Part shown: one piece after another, positions 1-10,050 of the stretch | Position numbering within the stretch: position 1 is the first letter of the stretch | Layout of the letters: every line of letters begins with the position of its first letter | Assembly: GCA_030220185.1 (NCBI GenBank) | Contig: JASPKZ010009959.1 | Location: 1 to 64,000, forward strand | From: Diploptera punctata | Lineage: Eukaryota; Arthropoda; Insecta; Blattodea; Blaberidae | DNA length: 64,000 nucleotides | Direction of reading: 5' to 3' | Made by a program: the position numbers and the translations under genes | Notes under the pieces: generated by a model | What the model was told of the DNA's origin: nothing | What the model saw: only the letters and a program-made list of their open reading frames with translations | Database searches by the model: none

Positions 1-120
1 TTCAGTCACCTGTCTGTTCATCTCTCTTTGGTCCAAAAATTTTCCTAAGTACTTCATTCCCAAATACTTGTAATCTCCTTTCCTCCCTTAAAGTAAGAGG
101 CCATGTTTCGCACCCATATA
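1..120 (-). mobile_element. NL-A non-LTR fragment (RT C-terminal part)
   Basis: The minus strand encodes YGCETWPLTLREERRLQVF and a KIFGPKRDEQTG block. It is nearly identical to the C-terminal region of the intact NL-A protein at 60,320-63,358. It is cut by the window edge on one side and by an (AT)n run on the other, so only about 40 codons remain. No function is expected. Confidence 0.85.
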
Positions 121-123
121 ATG

Positions 124-142
124 TATATATATATATATATAT
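124..142. repeat. (AT)n microsatellite
   Basis: Pure AT dinucleotide run lying at the junction of two NL fragments. Confidence 0.9.
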
Positions 143-700
143 CATCTTCAGGGTAGGCCCTCGGCCTATTCCGCTCTCTGAATTCATCTTCCCATCGTCT
201 TCTAGGACGTCCCACATCTCTATAGCCTTGAGGTTGGTACAAGAGTTCCAGTTTTGTTAGCCTAGAAGAGTCCATTCTTAAAATATGTTCATGCCACTTT
301 TGTTTATAGTTTTGTGTTTTTTTATTTCATTTAGATTAAAAATCTTGAGTTCTTGCCTAATTGTTTCACTAGGAATATGGTCTCTTAAGTATATCCTGCA
401 ACGTAACAGAGGAACTTCATCTCTGACGTTTCTAGTAATCTGCTGTCTGATTTATTCAAGCCCAATTTTTTGATCCAAATATCACAATGGGAACTGCCAT
501 TACTTTATAAAAGTTTACCATTTCTTCTTTTGTTGTTTTTGTTTGTAGTGTTCTTTTAATAGTCCCATATATACTTTGGAATTTATATTTTTGTTCTTTA
601 ATATCATTTTCCTAATTGTAAGGTATGTGACATCCTAAATATTTAATACTCTGTACTTGTTCGATAATTTCATAATTCAAAACTATTTTCGATCATACTA
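143..700 (-). mobile_element. NL-B non-LTR fragment (RT thumb and C-terminal part)
   Basis: The minus strand, with frameshifts, reads a conserved series: a VxxxKYLGC block, a GTIKRTL block, FYKVMAVP, and finally RDVGRPRRRWEDEF. This is the NL-B order seen in better copies (7,042-8,231; 14,955-15,730). It is 5'-truncated and decayed. Confidence 0.75.
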
Positions 701-704
701 CATA

Positions 705-756
<52 letters not shown>

Positions 757-784
757 TAGATTATTTATATATATATATATATAC
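705..784. repeat. Two (AT)n runs
   Basis: Two AT runs (705-755 and 766-784) are each followed by the same ACTAGATTATTT segment. This suggests a small local duplication. Confidence 0.85.
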
Positions 785-1165
785 TAGATTATTTTTTATA
801 ACTCTGAGTTTTTAAAGTTTTTACTCATTTCACTAAACAATAAAATATACTCGTGGAAATCGCTAACAGCCACAGCCTGGTAAGCAGAGTTACAATGAGT
901 TTTTTTACTCAGTTTATCCAACAACAGATATATTCTCCAAGTGACGTATATTTCAAGTAATAAGTTAATTTAGCGAAATCCTCTGAGGACTGTAATGAAA
1001 CTTTTTATGAACCAAGTGGGGGCAGCACTGTCCACACTTCCCTCCATTTATCAACGAACTTTACCAACTTTTCAACGCTAAACATCCCTACAACGTCTGA
1101 CTACTGCACTCTTTAGAAAGGCAGTTCATAAATTCATTCATCATATTTAATTAATTAATTAATAA
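785..1165. other. No recognised feature
   Basis: AT-rich sequence with no open frame, repeat family or RNA motif that I can identify. Confidence 0.5.
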
Positions 1166-1594
1166 TAAAAATCCGATGGACTAGTGGTTATACTCCTTGC
1201 CTGTGGTCCTGAAGGTCGCGGGATCAAACCCGGCCGGGGTCGATGGATTTTATTAGGACGGAAAAATCCAAGGAGCAAGTCCTCCGGGAGGGACTTTAAG
1301 CCGTGGGTCCCGAGTCTGAAGATTTTCAGGCTCGTAAAAGATCCTTAAGCCTGAATGAAAACGCCTCTAAGCAAAATTTACCGAATTTTCCCGTCCTAGT
1401 AATACTTTGGTTTCCTAGATGTCAGTATGAGGCGCAACGCTGACCACGGACCACTCAAAAATGACATCTATACGAAAACAAGTGTAACTAAATTAGTATG
1501 GTTCAAATTCTTCCCTGTAGGGGGAGAGCGCCTAAATCTCTGTAAAGGTAAAACATAGGCTTACAATAAAATTAATAATAATAATAATAATAAT
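1166..1594 (+). mobile_element. S1 tRNA-derived SINE
   Basis: The head has a box A-like TGGACTAGTGG (1177-1187) and a box B-like GGATCAAACCC (1221-1231). A 300-bp body follows and recurs at 3,789-4,196, 36,591-37,226 and 38,150-38,490. It ends in (TAA)n at 1571-1594. The spacing of the boxes matches a tRNA gene but the structure is degenerate, so this is a SINE and not a tRNA. Confidence 0.8.
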
Positions 1595-1603
1595 GTGATA
1601 GTC

Positions 1604-1912
1604 CACCTCTGTGTTCTCGAGTTAGCGGACCCAGGTTCGATTCCCAGTCGGGACAGGCTCCTGGGTGAGGTTTCTTTCGGGGTTTTTCCTCACCTGTAAG
1701 ACAAATGTCAGGAAGCTTAGGGCCCAACGGTCCCCGAAAATCAACCGGTCATCATCATCATCATCCTTATCATTATTATCATCATCATCCTTCATCGGTG
1801 TGCAAAAGCAACGGGAAGCTACCACACCTATAATTCCCTGGTAAATCTGCAAAGCATAGCATGAAAATGCTATCATTGCAGTGAAAGATCTGACCTCGGG
1901 CAGAATTAATAT

Positions 1913-1914
<2 letters not shown>
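1604..1914 (+). mobile_element. S2 tRNA-derived SINE
   Basis: The tRNA-like head has box B GGTTCGATTCC. A body containing CACCTGTAAGACAAATGTCA, a CATCAT-rich stretch, and a tail GGCAGAATTAATATGGAT follows. The head is shortened relative to other S2 copies. It ends in an (AT)n run. S2 is the commonest SINE in the window. Confidence 0.85.

Positions 1915-1943
<29 letters not shown>
1915..1943. repeat. (AT)n microsatellite at S2 3' end
   Basis: AT run directly following the S2 tail TATGGATAT, consistent with slippage of the element's own 3' end. Confidence 0.85.
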
Positions 1944-1947
<4 letters not shown>

Positions 1948-2045
1948 TTCTTGTGTGTTGCTGTACTAGGGAAGGTTTCATGATTTAGTAAATTATACCT
2001 ATCATTTTATTATATTTATAAATACTAGAAGTTATGTATAACTAA

Positions 2046-3212
2046 CTAACTCACTAACACTATCGAACCCTTAGGTTCATGGCCGCGTGGACATAGGTTT
2101 TCCATACATCCCTATCCTGAGCTAATGTTTTCCAATCATTCCCTGTATAATTTACCTCCGTCAAATCATAGTTAATGTTATTTCCCCACCTCAGTCTTGG
2201 TCTACAAACTGGGCGTTTTCCTTCTGGTTTTCCTACAAGAAGCTTCCATGCACGTCTTTCATTCCCCATTCGTGTCGCATGTCCTGCTCATCGCAGTCTA
2301 CGTGACTTAGCTGTTCTTATTACATCTGACTTCCTATAATGACCATGTAGTTCATTGTTATGTAGTCTTCTCCATTCATCTGTCAATCTCTCTTTGGTCC
2401 AAAAAAATTTCCTAAGAACTTTATTCTCAAATACTCGTAATCTCCTTTCCTCCCTTAAAGTACGGATCCATGTTCCGCATCCATATAACTGGTAGTAAGT
2501 TAAATGGTTTTATATATTTTCAGTTTATCGTTTTTTTTTAAGGAGTTGGGATGTCAAGAGTCTCTGCAATGCATAATAGCACGCATTTCCAGAATTGAGC
2601 CTATATTTAATTGCTTTGTGCGTCTCACTCCTATTTGTGATTATTGTTCCTAGGTATTTGAATTCAGCCACTTCCTTAAAATTTCCCTCATTTGTCATTA
2701 TTAACTGTCCATTTCCATTATGTAATGTAATGAAGATATAAGAAAGGAACTAAATATTTTCAGACTTACAGACCGAACAATTAAATATAGGAACGACAGG
2801 AAAGAACATATTGATAGAGTGCCAGAAGAAGGATTTCCAAAATTATTGCTAAATTATAAACCGCACGGAAGGAGAAATGTTGGACGCCCACACAGAAGAT
2901 GGTCTGAACAATTTTAACAATTCTAGCTTCATGAAACCTGAACGAGCCAACAGGCTTAATCCCTGGATGATGATGACAATGTAGTTCTATGTGTGACCAT
3001 ATATTTAGTTTTATTGATATTTACTTCCAGTCCCAATTTCTTAGTGTTACTCAGTAGTGTGTGCGTGTTGGCCTTTAGTATCTCCTAGCTATCGCCCAAT
3101 AGTACTACATCATCCGCATAAACTAACAGCTTATTAATACCATTGAGTTGTAGGCCTTCTTCAGCCTCTAAATATTTGATGGCATGCTCTAGTACAAAGT
3201 TAAACAGAGAAG
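2046..3212 (-). mobile_element. NL-A non-LTR fragment, interrupted
   Basis: Minus-strand NL-A C-terminus (GNERRAWKLLVGKPEGKRPV, ends NLRVR and stop) at 2,046-2,729. The family continues at 2,978-3,212 with the segment around the YADD motif. The two parts are separated by a plus-strand NL-B insertion. It is 5'-truncated within the RT palm. Confidence 0.85.
2730..2977 (+). mobile_element. NL-B 3' end inserted in NL-A
   Basis: The plus strand reads EDIRKELNIFRL, then LLNYKPHGRRNVGRPHRRW and a stop, followed by a GATGATGATG tail. The 6-bp AATGTA occurs on both sides (2724-2729 and 2978-2983), and outer sequence rejoins as NL-A. That makes it a 248-bp 5'-truncated insertion. Confidence 0.75.
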
Positions 3213-3689
3213 TTATTTAATATTATTATTAATACTATTTTTATTATATTCGTCATATACTTAATGCATTTGAAATGTTGAAAAATTTTTAGGTAAACTA
3301 AATTGAACTTGCTGATATATTCACAATTGAGTATGAGATATGCCATTAGATAGCAACACCGGCAGAGATGTGAGGTGGATTGTGCTGGTGATGGACAGGC
3401 CATGCAGCCTGTCACATTCAGACTGACAGCGGGAGAGATAAATATACAAAAAAAAAAAACCCTGGCACAAAATAATTAATTGAAGCATTAATTAATACCT
3501 TCGACTGATTTACTGTGAACATCATTATATCCGGATGTAAAAAAAAACGCATTCATTAGTTTCCGTCAAAAATGCTATTAATTATTTTAATATATGATGT
3601 TCATATAATACCATACAGATATCTCATTATTTGTTTCAGTTGCAAAAAAAAAGACAAAGATGAGAGCCCATCATAGTCAATACTCTGGC

Positions 3690-3690
<1 letters not shown>
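3213..3690. other. No recognised feature
   Basis: AT-rich sequence with two A-runs. Nothing codes, and I see no match to the other repeat families here. Confidence 0.5.
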
Positions 3691-3768
<78 letters not shown>

Positions 3769-3788
3769 GTAATAATAATAATAATAAT
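3691..3788. repeat. (TAA)n microsatellite, about 98 bp
   Basis: Near-perfect TAA repeat abutting the 3' end of a minus-strand S1, so it is probably the expanded SINE tail. It yields poly-N and poly-Y open frames that are not genes. Confidence 0.95.
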
Positions 3789-4196
3789 TTTTGTATTGTA
3801 AGCCCATTTTTTCCTTTACAGAGATTTAGGCGCTCTCCCCCTACAGGGAATAATTTGAAACCATACTAATTTAGTTGCACTTGTTTCGTTATAGATGTCA
3901 TTTTGAGTGGTCCGTGGTCAGCGTTCCGCCTCATACTGACATCTAGGAAACCAAGGTAGTACTAGGACGGGAAAATCCGGTAAATTTTGCTTAGAGGCCT
4001 TTTCATTCGGGCTTAAGGATCTTTTACGAGCCTGAAAATCTTCAGACTCGGGACCCACGGTTTAAAGTCCCTCCCGCGGACTTGCTCATTGGATTTTCCG
4101 TCCTAAAAAATCCATCGACCCCGGCCGGGTTTGAACCCGCGACCCTCGGGACCAGAGGCAATGAGCATAACCACTAGTCCACCGCGGCCGCGACTC
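3789..4196 (-). mobile_element. S1 tRNA-derived SINE
   Basis: Minus-strand S1 with a good box B (GGTTTGAACCC in reverse orientation near 4,130) and a box A-like TGGACTAGTGGTTATGCTC. The full body is present. (TAA)n tracts lie at both ends. Confidence 0.85.

Positions 4197-4253
<57 letters not shown>
4197..4253. repeat. (TAA)n microsatellite
   Basis: TAA run between S1 and an NL-C fragment. Confidence 0.95.
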
Positions 4254-4255
<2 letters not shown>

Positions 4256-4545
4256 TGAAATGAGATTTCTCAGACCAATAGCAGGATATCGAAGAACAAA
4301 AACATAACACAGAAATAAGACAACTAAAAATAGAGGAATTAAACTCAACAATAGAGAAATACAGAACAAACTGGAACGAACACTTGGCAAGGATGACTGA
4401 GAATAGAATACCAAAAGCAGCATACAGCTATTCACCACAAGGAAGAAGAGGTTTGGGAAGACCAAGGAATAGATGGAAGGAATAGCAATTTGGAGCCGGA
4501 ACAGGCTAGTAAATAAGCCTAAACCGTGAAGAAGAAGAAGAATAA
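4254..4545 (+). mobile_element. NL-C non-LTR 3' end
   Basis: The plus strand encodes IEKYRTNWNEHLARM and then RIPKAAYSYSPQGRRGLGRP to a stop. A short 3' UTR with GGAACAGGCTAG and a (GAA)n tail (4,530-4,545) follows. The same tail style is seen in other NL-C copies (11,840-12,270; 17,607-18,490). Confidence 0.75.
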
Positions 4546-5155
4546 CCATCATCATCAACATCAAGACTTAGGCCCTCTGGCCCATGCCGACTTCAAGAGA
4601 TTTGGTGTTTCCATCTAGCAAATGGTCTTCCTAGACTTATAGATCCTGTGGGTCTGTAGTTTAAAATCATTCTTAGTAGATTTTCGTACCTATTTTGTCT
4701 TTGTTTGTCAATTTTTACGTATATTTAAAAATATTTATTTGATATCTTATCTGAGAACTTCTTTTCTGGTCCATAAGAGTGTAGTCTGCCGTTGGACTTA
4801 AAATTCTCATATCCGCTGCCTCTATTTTTTTTTATCTATATGAGTCAAAACCAATTTTCACCCCCATAGATAATAGTAGGAACGGCCATGACTTTATAAA
4901 ATTTCATTTGAGTATCCTGAGTTGTTTTATTCTTTAGAGTTCTTCTTATTGGTCCACACATTCTTAGAAATTTCTGTATTTTTTTATTTATATCTTCTTT
5001 TTGGCGGTATGATACATTAAAACCCAAATAATTGTAGGATTTCACTTGTTCAATGATATTATTATCACAATTTGCATCCGAGATTTTTTTTCCTCGAAAT
5101 GCCATTGATTTTGTTTTGTACATGAAATGTTTAAATTACATTCCTTTACCTATTT
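4546..5155 (-). mobile_element. NL-B non-LTR fragment
   Basis: A minus-strand open segment (4,845-5,123) reads KTKSMAFRGKKI, SYNYLGFNVSYRQKEDINKK and RRTLKNKTTQDTQMKFYKVM. It is the RT thumb region of NL-B. The downstream C-terminal part (4,546-4,844) is decayed. Confidence 0.75.
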
Positions 5156-5222
5156 TTAATAATAATAATAATAATAATAACAATCTTCTTCTTCTTCTTC
5201 TTATTATTATTATTATTATAAT
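5156..5222. repeat. (AAT)n / (TTC)n / (TTA)n compound microsatellite
   Basis: Three trinucleotide runs meet here. The TTC and TTA runs are the complement of the GAA and TAA tails of the flanking minus-strand NL element. Confidence 0.9.
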
Positions 5223-5414
5223 TCTTTACTTCACTGGCAAGGCAAAATGCCTGTTCCGTCTCACAGTTGTTCTGTCCATCTTTTCACTGGCCTTCCTACA
5301 TTCCTTGAACCTCTAGGCTTGTAGTTAAGTGCTGCTTTTGGTAATCTTGTTACGTTCATTCTTTCTACATGTCTAAAGAATTTGTCTCTGTATCCTTTGA
5401 TTTTATCATTTAAT

Positions 5415-5454
<40 letters not shown>

Positions 5455-5490
5455 CTCTGTTTCTTATATCTTCATTCTTTAACCGACCCA
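5223..5490 (-). mobile_element. NL-B C-terminal fragment with internal (AT)n
   Basis: The minus strand reads KNEDIRNRV, then an AT run (5,417-5,453), then DKIKGYRDKFFRHVERM and RNVGRPVKRWTEQL. A microsatellite has expanded inside the former coding region. Confidence 0.75.
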
Positions 5491-5590
5491 CTTACTAGAT
5501 AGCAAGCTAGTTAAAAACCAGAACTTCCCTAAGTAGTCTGGGTCATTAGGTACTTAGCCCCTCCACCAAGACATGGTCTAGCTCGTGGGG
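5491..5590 (-). other. Leader-like repeat fragment
   Basis: In reverse complement this has a CATGTCTTGGTGGAGGGGCT segment similar to the start of 8,677-9,079. It is possibly 5' leader material of one of the NL families. The assignment is weak. Confidence 0.35.
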
Positions 5591-5603
5591 GAATAATAAT
5601 AAC

Positions 5604-5645
<42 letters not shown>
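5591..5645. repeat. (AAT)n microsatellite
   Basis: Trinucleotide run marking the 3' tail of the minus-strand NL-B fragment that follows. Confidence 0.9.
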
Positions 5646-5646
<1 letters not shown>

Positions 5647-5773
5647 TAGTAATCATCATCATCATCATCTGCATTCATGGATTAGGTCTGTTGACCCGTT
5701 CCGAATTCAGCCCATCTGTTTCTAGGTCTGCCCACATCTCGGGGTGCATTTAGGTTTGCATTTTGTTATTAGT
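5646..5773 (-). mobile_element. NL-B 3' end fragment
   Basis: It matches the start of the NL-B copy at 7,042 (CATCAT run, then GTTGACCCGTTCCGA...). It stops at the SINE S3 insertion site. Confidence 0.75.
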
Positions 5774-6118
5774 GTCCCGCGCCGTAGCCGAGCGGTTAAG
5801 GTAGGAAGCCTTGGCGCAGAGCTACGGGACTTGCGCTGGTTCGAGTCTCCATGGGGGAAAATTTTATCATGGTATTTCGGCCAGTATGGGGACCGGTGCC
5901 CACCCAGCATCGTGAGGCAATTGGGTAGCTACAATAAGTAGCGGCTCCAGGTTGAGGAACCAGCTATAACGGCTTGGGGACTCGACATGCTAACCACATG
6001 TCACCCCTATATTGGCTGTTGATCATCTACCTCTGTAATTGACACATGTGGATGTGAAGGGCCAGCAGCCGGCTGGTAAAAGGGCAACCGCTGAAAAGTG
6101 GAAAGACCCTCAATCGGA
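5774..6118 (+). mobile_element. S3 tRNA-derived SINE with 14-bp target duplication
   Basis: A perfect box A TAGCCGAGCGG (5785-5795) and a box B GGTTCGAGTCTCC (5838-5850) are followed by a 250-bp body found only once in the window. The 14-bp ATTTTGTTATTAGT occurs immediately before (5760-5773) and after (6119-6132), so both ends are exact. The head resembles a class II (Leu/Ser-like) tRNA, but no functional tRNA is inferred. Confidence 0.85.
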
Positions 6119-6148
6119 ATTTTGTTATTAGTAATATATTATAAACAG

Positions 6149-6713
6149 AGTACATCATATGACGTCAAAACAGAGCACTATTTATTTTATTTTCCATTTA
6201 TAAAGCGTATTTTAATGATTTTGAAAATAATTTGGCTTTTAATAATATAGCAATAGCAACAAATATTAAAGTTATACGTATTGAATGTTTGGGCCATATT
6301 TGCAGAATGAACGAGACACGTTTGCCCAAGATATCAAACGCTAAACTGGATAAAGGACAAAATTTGGGAGGCCTAGATACGATGGATGGACGACGTACAG
6401 GCGGACCTACGGAAGATTGGCATATGAATTGGAGAAATAAGGCCATTGAGAGAAGAGAATGGATGGTTGTTATGAGGGAGGCTAAGGTCAAACTAAAAGG
6501 ACCGTCACGTCAATGATGATGACGATGAACAACAAATAACACGTACAATCAAAAACAGAAATGATATGAATTATAGACAATTGAATTTTATATTACTATA
6601 GATGCTCATTTGTCTGATAAAAAGCCATTTATTTTTAACGTAATTAAAAATTCGCTTTTATAGATAGAAAATAAAATAAAATAATCCTATGTTTTGACGT
6701 CATATGATGTACT
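6149..6713. mobile_element. DNA element with about 95-bp terminal inverted repeats
   Basis: The outer 24 bp at 6149-6172 are the exact reverse complement of 6690-6713 (core CATATGACGTCAAAA). Weaker inverted similarity extends to about 6,243 and from about 6,617. The interior holds an NL-D tail. No transposase is visible. It resembles a MITE or foldback element with a later insertion. Confidence 0.7.
6244..6530 (+). mobile_element. NL-D non-LTR C-terminal fragment
   Basis: The plus strand reads ECLGHICRMNETRLPKI and, further on, REWMVVMREAKVKLKGPSRQ before a stop and a GATGATGACGATGA tail. The GHxxRM signature places it with the other NL tails. The REAKV ending sets it apart as its own family. 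Confidence 0.65.
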
Positions 6714-7004
6714 ATGCGCAACATTATGATCAAAGGGAAGCGATAGTGTTTTAATCACTCTCTCAGCTAATGGCCATCATATTATTCCCATATAACTGCT
6801 ATAATCCGTTTATGTACTGCAATTCCCATTTGTAGAATTGAATACATTTAATTATATTCATATTAATGTATCAGTCCTAAATGTAATCTTAACAATACCC
6901 GCTCACCTAGTTTAACGTCCTCACCTATATTATGTTCTATGTTTCATTAGGAAGAAAGCCTAGAACTCAATGGTATTTATAATCTGTTACTCTATGCTGG
7001 TGAT

Positions 7005-7007
<3 letters not shown>
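6714..7007. other. No recognised feature
   Basis: AT-rich sequence. No coding, repeat or RNA signal that I can support. Confidence 0.5.

Positions 7008-7041
<34 letters not shown>
7008..7041. repeat. (TAA)n microsatellite
   Basis: 3'-tail run of the minus-strand NL-B copy that follows. Confidence 0.9.
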
Positions 7042-7042
<1 letters not shown>

Positions 7043-8229
7043 CATCATCATCATCATCTGCATTCATGGATTAGATCTGTTGACCCGTTCCGACTTCAGC
7101 CCATCTCTTTCTAGGTCTGCCCACCTCTCGGGTGCCTTTAGGTTTGTATTTTGTTATTTGTTTTGGATATCTATCTTCATTCATTCTGTCTGTGTTGCTT
7201 CCATTTTTGTCTATATGTATCTATTTTATCAGTTATTGCAAATATTTCAAGTTCCTGTCTTATTTCTGTGTTCTTGATTCTGTCTTCCTTAGTGCACCCT
7301 TTAACAGATCTCAAAAAACTCATTTCTGCCGCCGTTATCCTACTTAGATCTTGTTTTTTATGTATCCAGGCTTCTGAACCATAGAGCAGTACCGGTACTG
7401 CCAACATTTTATAAAATTTCAATTGGGTCTCTCTTGTTGTTTTGTTATTTAGTGTTCGTTTTATCGTACCACATATTCCCTGGAATTTTGCCATTTTATT
7501 AGTTATATCATTATCATAATTAAATGAAACGTCACATCCTAGATAATTAACATGGTTCACCTGTTATATGATTTTGTTTCCTATTACTATTTTGGATCTG
7601 ATTTGATTTTTCCCTTGGAATGCCATTACCATAGTTTTTTCTATGGATATTTTGAGATTATATTGTTCACATATAAAAATATTCCTTTGAAGTTTCGTCT
7701 TCCGTATTTGCTATTAGGCCTATTACCTAGTCATCAGCATATAATAATGTTTTCAAGTACTGTGTTTTATCTAATTTTATTCCTTTATTTGTTTCTTCGT
7801 TCCATTTTTTTATTATATCATTGATGTATAGGTTAAATAAAACTGGAGAGATACTGCATCCTTGTTTAACTCCTTGATTAGTATGAATTTTATTTTTACT
7901 TACTTCATTTCTAGTTTTTATAACAAAATTTGTGTTCCAGTACAAACTCTTTATAGCTGCTATTAAGTGTTTCGGAATTCCTTTTTCTTTTAAAATTGTC
8001 CAGAGTTTTCCTCTGTCTACTTTATCAAATGCCTTGGCAAAATCAATAAAAGCTATGTGTGTTTCCTTGTTATATTCTCTTCTTTTGTTTATACATTATT
8101 TTATCGTAAATATATTATCCATACATGAACGCCCTGGTCTGAATCCACCTTGTTCTTCTGTTAACATTACCTCTGCTATTTGTTTTAACCTAAATGTTAA
8201 GATTCTTGAGTATATTTTATATCCTGCAG

Positions 8230-8231
<2 letters not shown>
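7042..8231 (-). mobile_element. NL-B non-LTR element, longest copy
   Basis: Reading the minus strand from 8,231 down gives most of the RT domain, with frameshifts and one in-frame stop: GGFRPGRSCMDNIF, motif A as FIDFAKAFDKVDRGKLW, motif B as QGVKQGCSISPVLFNLYIND, motif C as LLYADD, then thumb (VNYLGCDVSF, GTIKRTLNNKT) and VKGCTKEDRIK. The catalytic aspartates of motifs A and C are preserved, but the reading frame is broken. There is no endonuclease domain, so it is 5'-truncated. Its 3' end is CATCAT-rich plus (TAA)n. Confidence 0.85.

Positions 8232-8270
<39 letters not shown>
8232..8270. repeat. (AAT)n microsatellite
   Basis: Trinucleotide run separating two minus-strand NL-B copies. Confidence 0.9.
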
Positions 8271-8676
8271 CATTATCATCACTCCAGGGATTAGGCAATT
8301 GCCCTTCCCGACTTTATAATGCATCAGCCAAACGTCTTCTAGGTCTTCCAATATCACGTCATCCTCTTGCTTGATAATTTCTTGCTAACAATGGATATCT
8401 CTCCTTACTCATTCCATCCATATGATCAATCCATTTCTGTCTGTAATTCGTGACCTTATCCAATAAAGGCTGTACTTTCAATTCTTCTCTTATATCCTCA
8501 TTTCTTACTCTATCAAGTCTTGTACATCCTTTAACTTGTCTTAGGAACCTCATCTCCGCCGTCTGTATTCTATCCTTCTGTTTTTTCATTGGAGCCCAAG
8601 TTTCACATCCATACAATATTGTGGGAACCGCCATAACATTATACATTTTTATCTTTGTTTCTTTTCTAATTTTATA
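8271..8676 (-). mobile_element. NL-B C-terminal fragment
   Basis: A 95-codon minus-strand open segment (8,359-8,646) reads YNVMAVPTILYGCETW, RFLRQVKGCTRLDRVRNEDI and QKWIDHMDGM. It is the typical NL-B order, and the terminal GRP..RW part is frameshifted. Confidence 0.8.
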
Positions 8677-9077
8677 ATAAGAGCTATCACCATGACGTGG
8701 TGGGGGGGGGCTTAGTACCCGATGAACCAGACGACTCTACTGGGGAAGATTGACTTAGGTTAATCTTGCTGGTGGGTAAGAGGCGAGGGGAACTAAGTAT
8801 AGCTCACAACGAAGGAATGGCGTCTGTATCCATATTGGGCGGCCACATCTTCGTCAAGTCTTCAACGGTCAACAGGGCGACAGGGAATAACACAGCTAAA
8901 CTTGTAGGGCTTGAAGAGCGGAAGAAGCAGCCCTCTCTTAGGGGGTGGATACCCAGAGGAGCATGTTTGGAGGCTCAGAGGAAGTAGCCCTTCCACCATC
9001 CTTGTCCTGCGAAGCGCTCGTAACGCTTCCAGGAGACATTCATCTTACTGAGAAGCTTCATGGAAATCAGCCGGATT

Positions 9078-9079
<2 letters not shown>
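8677..9079 (+). other. GC-rich leader-like segment
   Basis: It begins GAGCTATCACCATGACGTGG followed by a G9-10 run (8,701-8,710) and has higher GC than its surroundings. It contains no long open frame. A related segment lies in reverse at 5,491-5,590. It may be the 5' leader of a retrotransposon. It ends at a (TAA)n tract. Confidence 0.4.

Positions 9080-9148
<69 letters not shown>
9080..9148. repeat. (TAA)n microsatellite
   Basis: About 23 TAA units following the leader-like segment. Confidence 0.95.
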
Positions 9149-9151
<3 letters not shown>

Positions 9152-9291
9152 GCCTGCTGAGAGAGTGAAGGTGGACATATGCCTGAAATAATTTTTCGCT
9201 CTTAAATGGGAGTGTATGTAGATGAAAGTAGAAAACATAATTTTTATTTCCATGCATTTTTACTTAATTATTGCAATTTTAAAAATTGCGT

Positions 9292-9595
9292 ATATCCATC
9301 CATAGTAATTCTGCCCGAAGGCAGTATTTTCATGCTATGCTTGCAGCTTTACTAGGGAATTGTAGGTGTGGTAGCTTCCCGTTGCTTTCCACACAGGTGA
9401 AGGATGATGATGATGATAATAAGGATGATGATGATGGCCATATGATTTCGGGGACCGTTTGGGCCTTAACGTTTTTCCTGACATTTGTCTTACAGGTGAG
9501 GAAAAACCCCGATGAAAACCTCACCCAGAAAAACTGCTCCGACCGGGGATCGAACCCGGGTCCGCTGCGTTCCAAGGCAGGACGCTACCTCGAGA

Positions 9596-9600
<5 letters not shown>
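9292..9600 (-). mobile_element. S2 tRNA-derived SINE
   Basis: Nearly complete minus-strand S2 from the CCATAGTAATTCTGCCCG end to the tRNA-like head (box B GGTTCGATCCC in reverse near 9,550). It is cut at the head by an (AT)n run (9,600-9,633). Confidence 0.9.
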
Positions 9601-9639
<39 letters not shown>

Positions 9640-9940
9640 CTGCTGAAATGAGATACCTTCGGAGGACTGCAGGATACACACTACTAGATCACAAAAAAAA
9701 AATGAAGACATCTTAGAAGAATTACACATGGAACCTTTAGAAAACAAAATTTCTGATTATAAGTCAAGATGGATGCTACATGTTCATCGAATGGAAGATC
9801 ACAAGATACCCAAACAAATGTTAAGATATCAACCTGAAGGAAGTGGAAGACCAGGACGTTCACTCAAAAGACTTTTGGATGGTGTTTCTCTTGAGGCCGA
9901 AACAGGTCAACAAATGGCCTAAATTCGTGAATGTACTATG
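9640..9940 (+). mobile_element. NL-C C-terminal fragment
   Basis: The plus strand reads EELHMEPLENKISDYKSRW, HVHRMEDHKIPKQMLRYQPE and a GRPGRSLKR block, then a 3' UTR with GAAACAGGTCAACAAATGGC, as in other NL-C copies. An AT run follows at 9,942-9,960. Confidence 0.75.
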
Positions 9941-10050
9941 ATATATATATATATATATTTATTTATTTATTAAAAAAATCCAAAGTAATTTTATACAAAT
10001 TTACCTAAAGTAATATTTGTATAAATTACTTTGAAACATTGAGTCTTAAC

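Noticed and set aside
705..784. Telomeric or centromeric repeat
   Set aside because: No TTAGG units anywhere; these are AT dinucleotide runs.
3601..3869. Long poly-Y and poly-N open frames
   Set aside because: They are translations of a (TAA)n microsatellite; same for 4,086-4,564, 8,945-9,257, 34,002-34,521, 50,972-51,246 and 54,840-55,103.
5781..5850. Functional tRNA gene (also heads at 1,177, 36,642, 53,350, 56,470)
   Set aside because: Each head is followed by a repeated SINE body and tail, and the cloverleaf stems are imperfect. They are SINE promoters.
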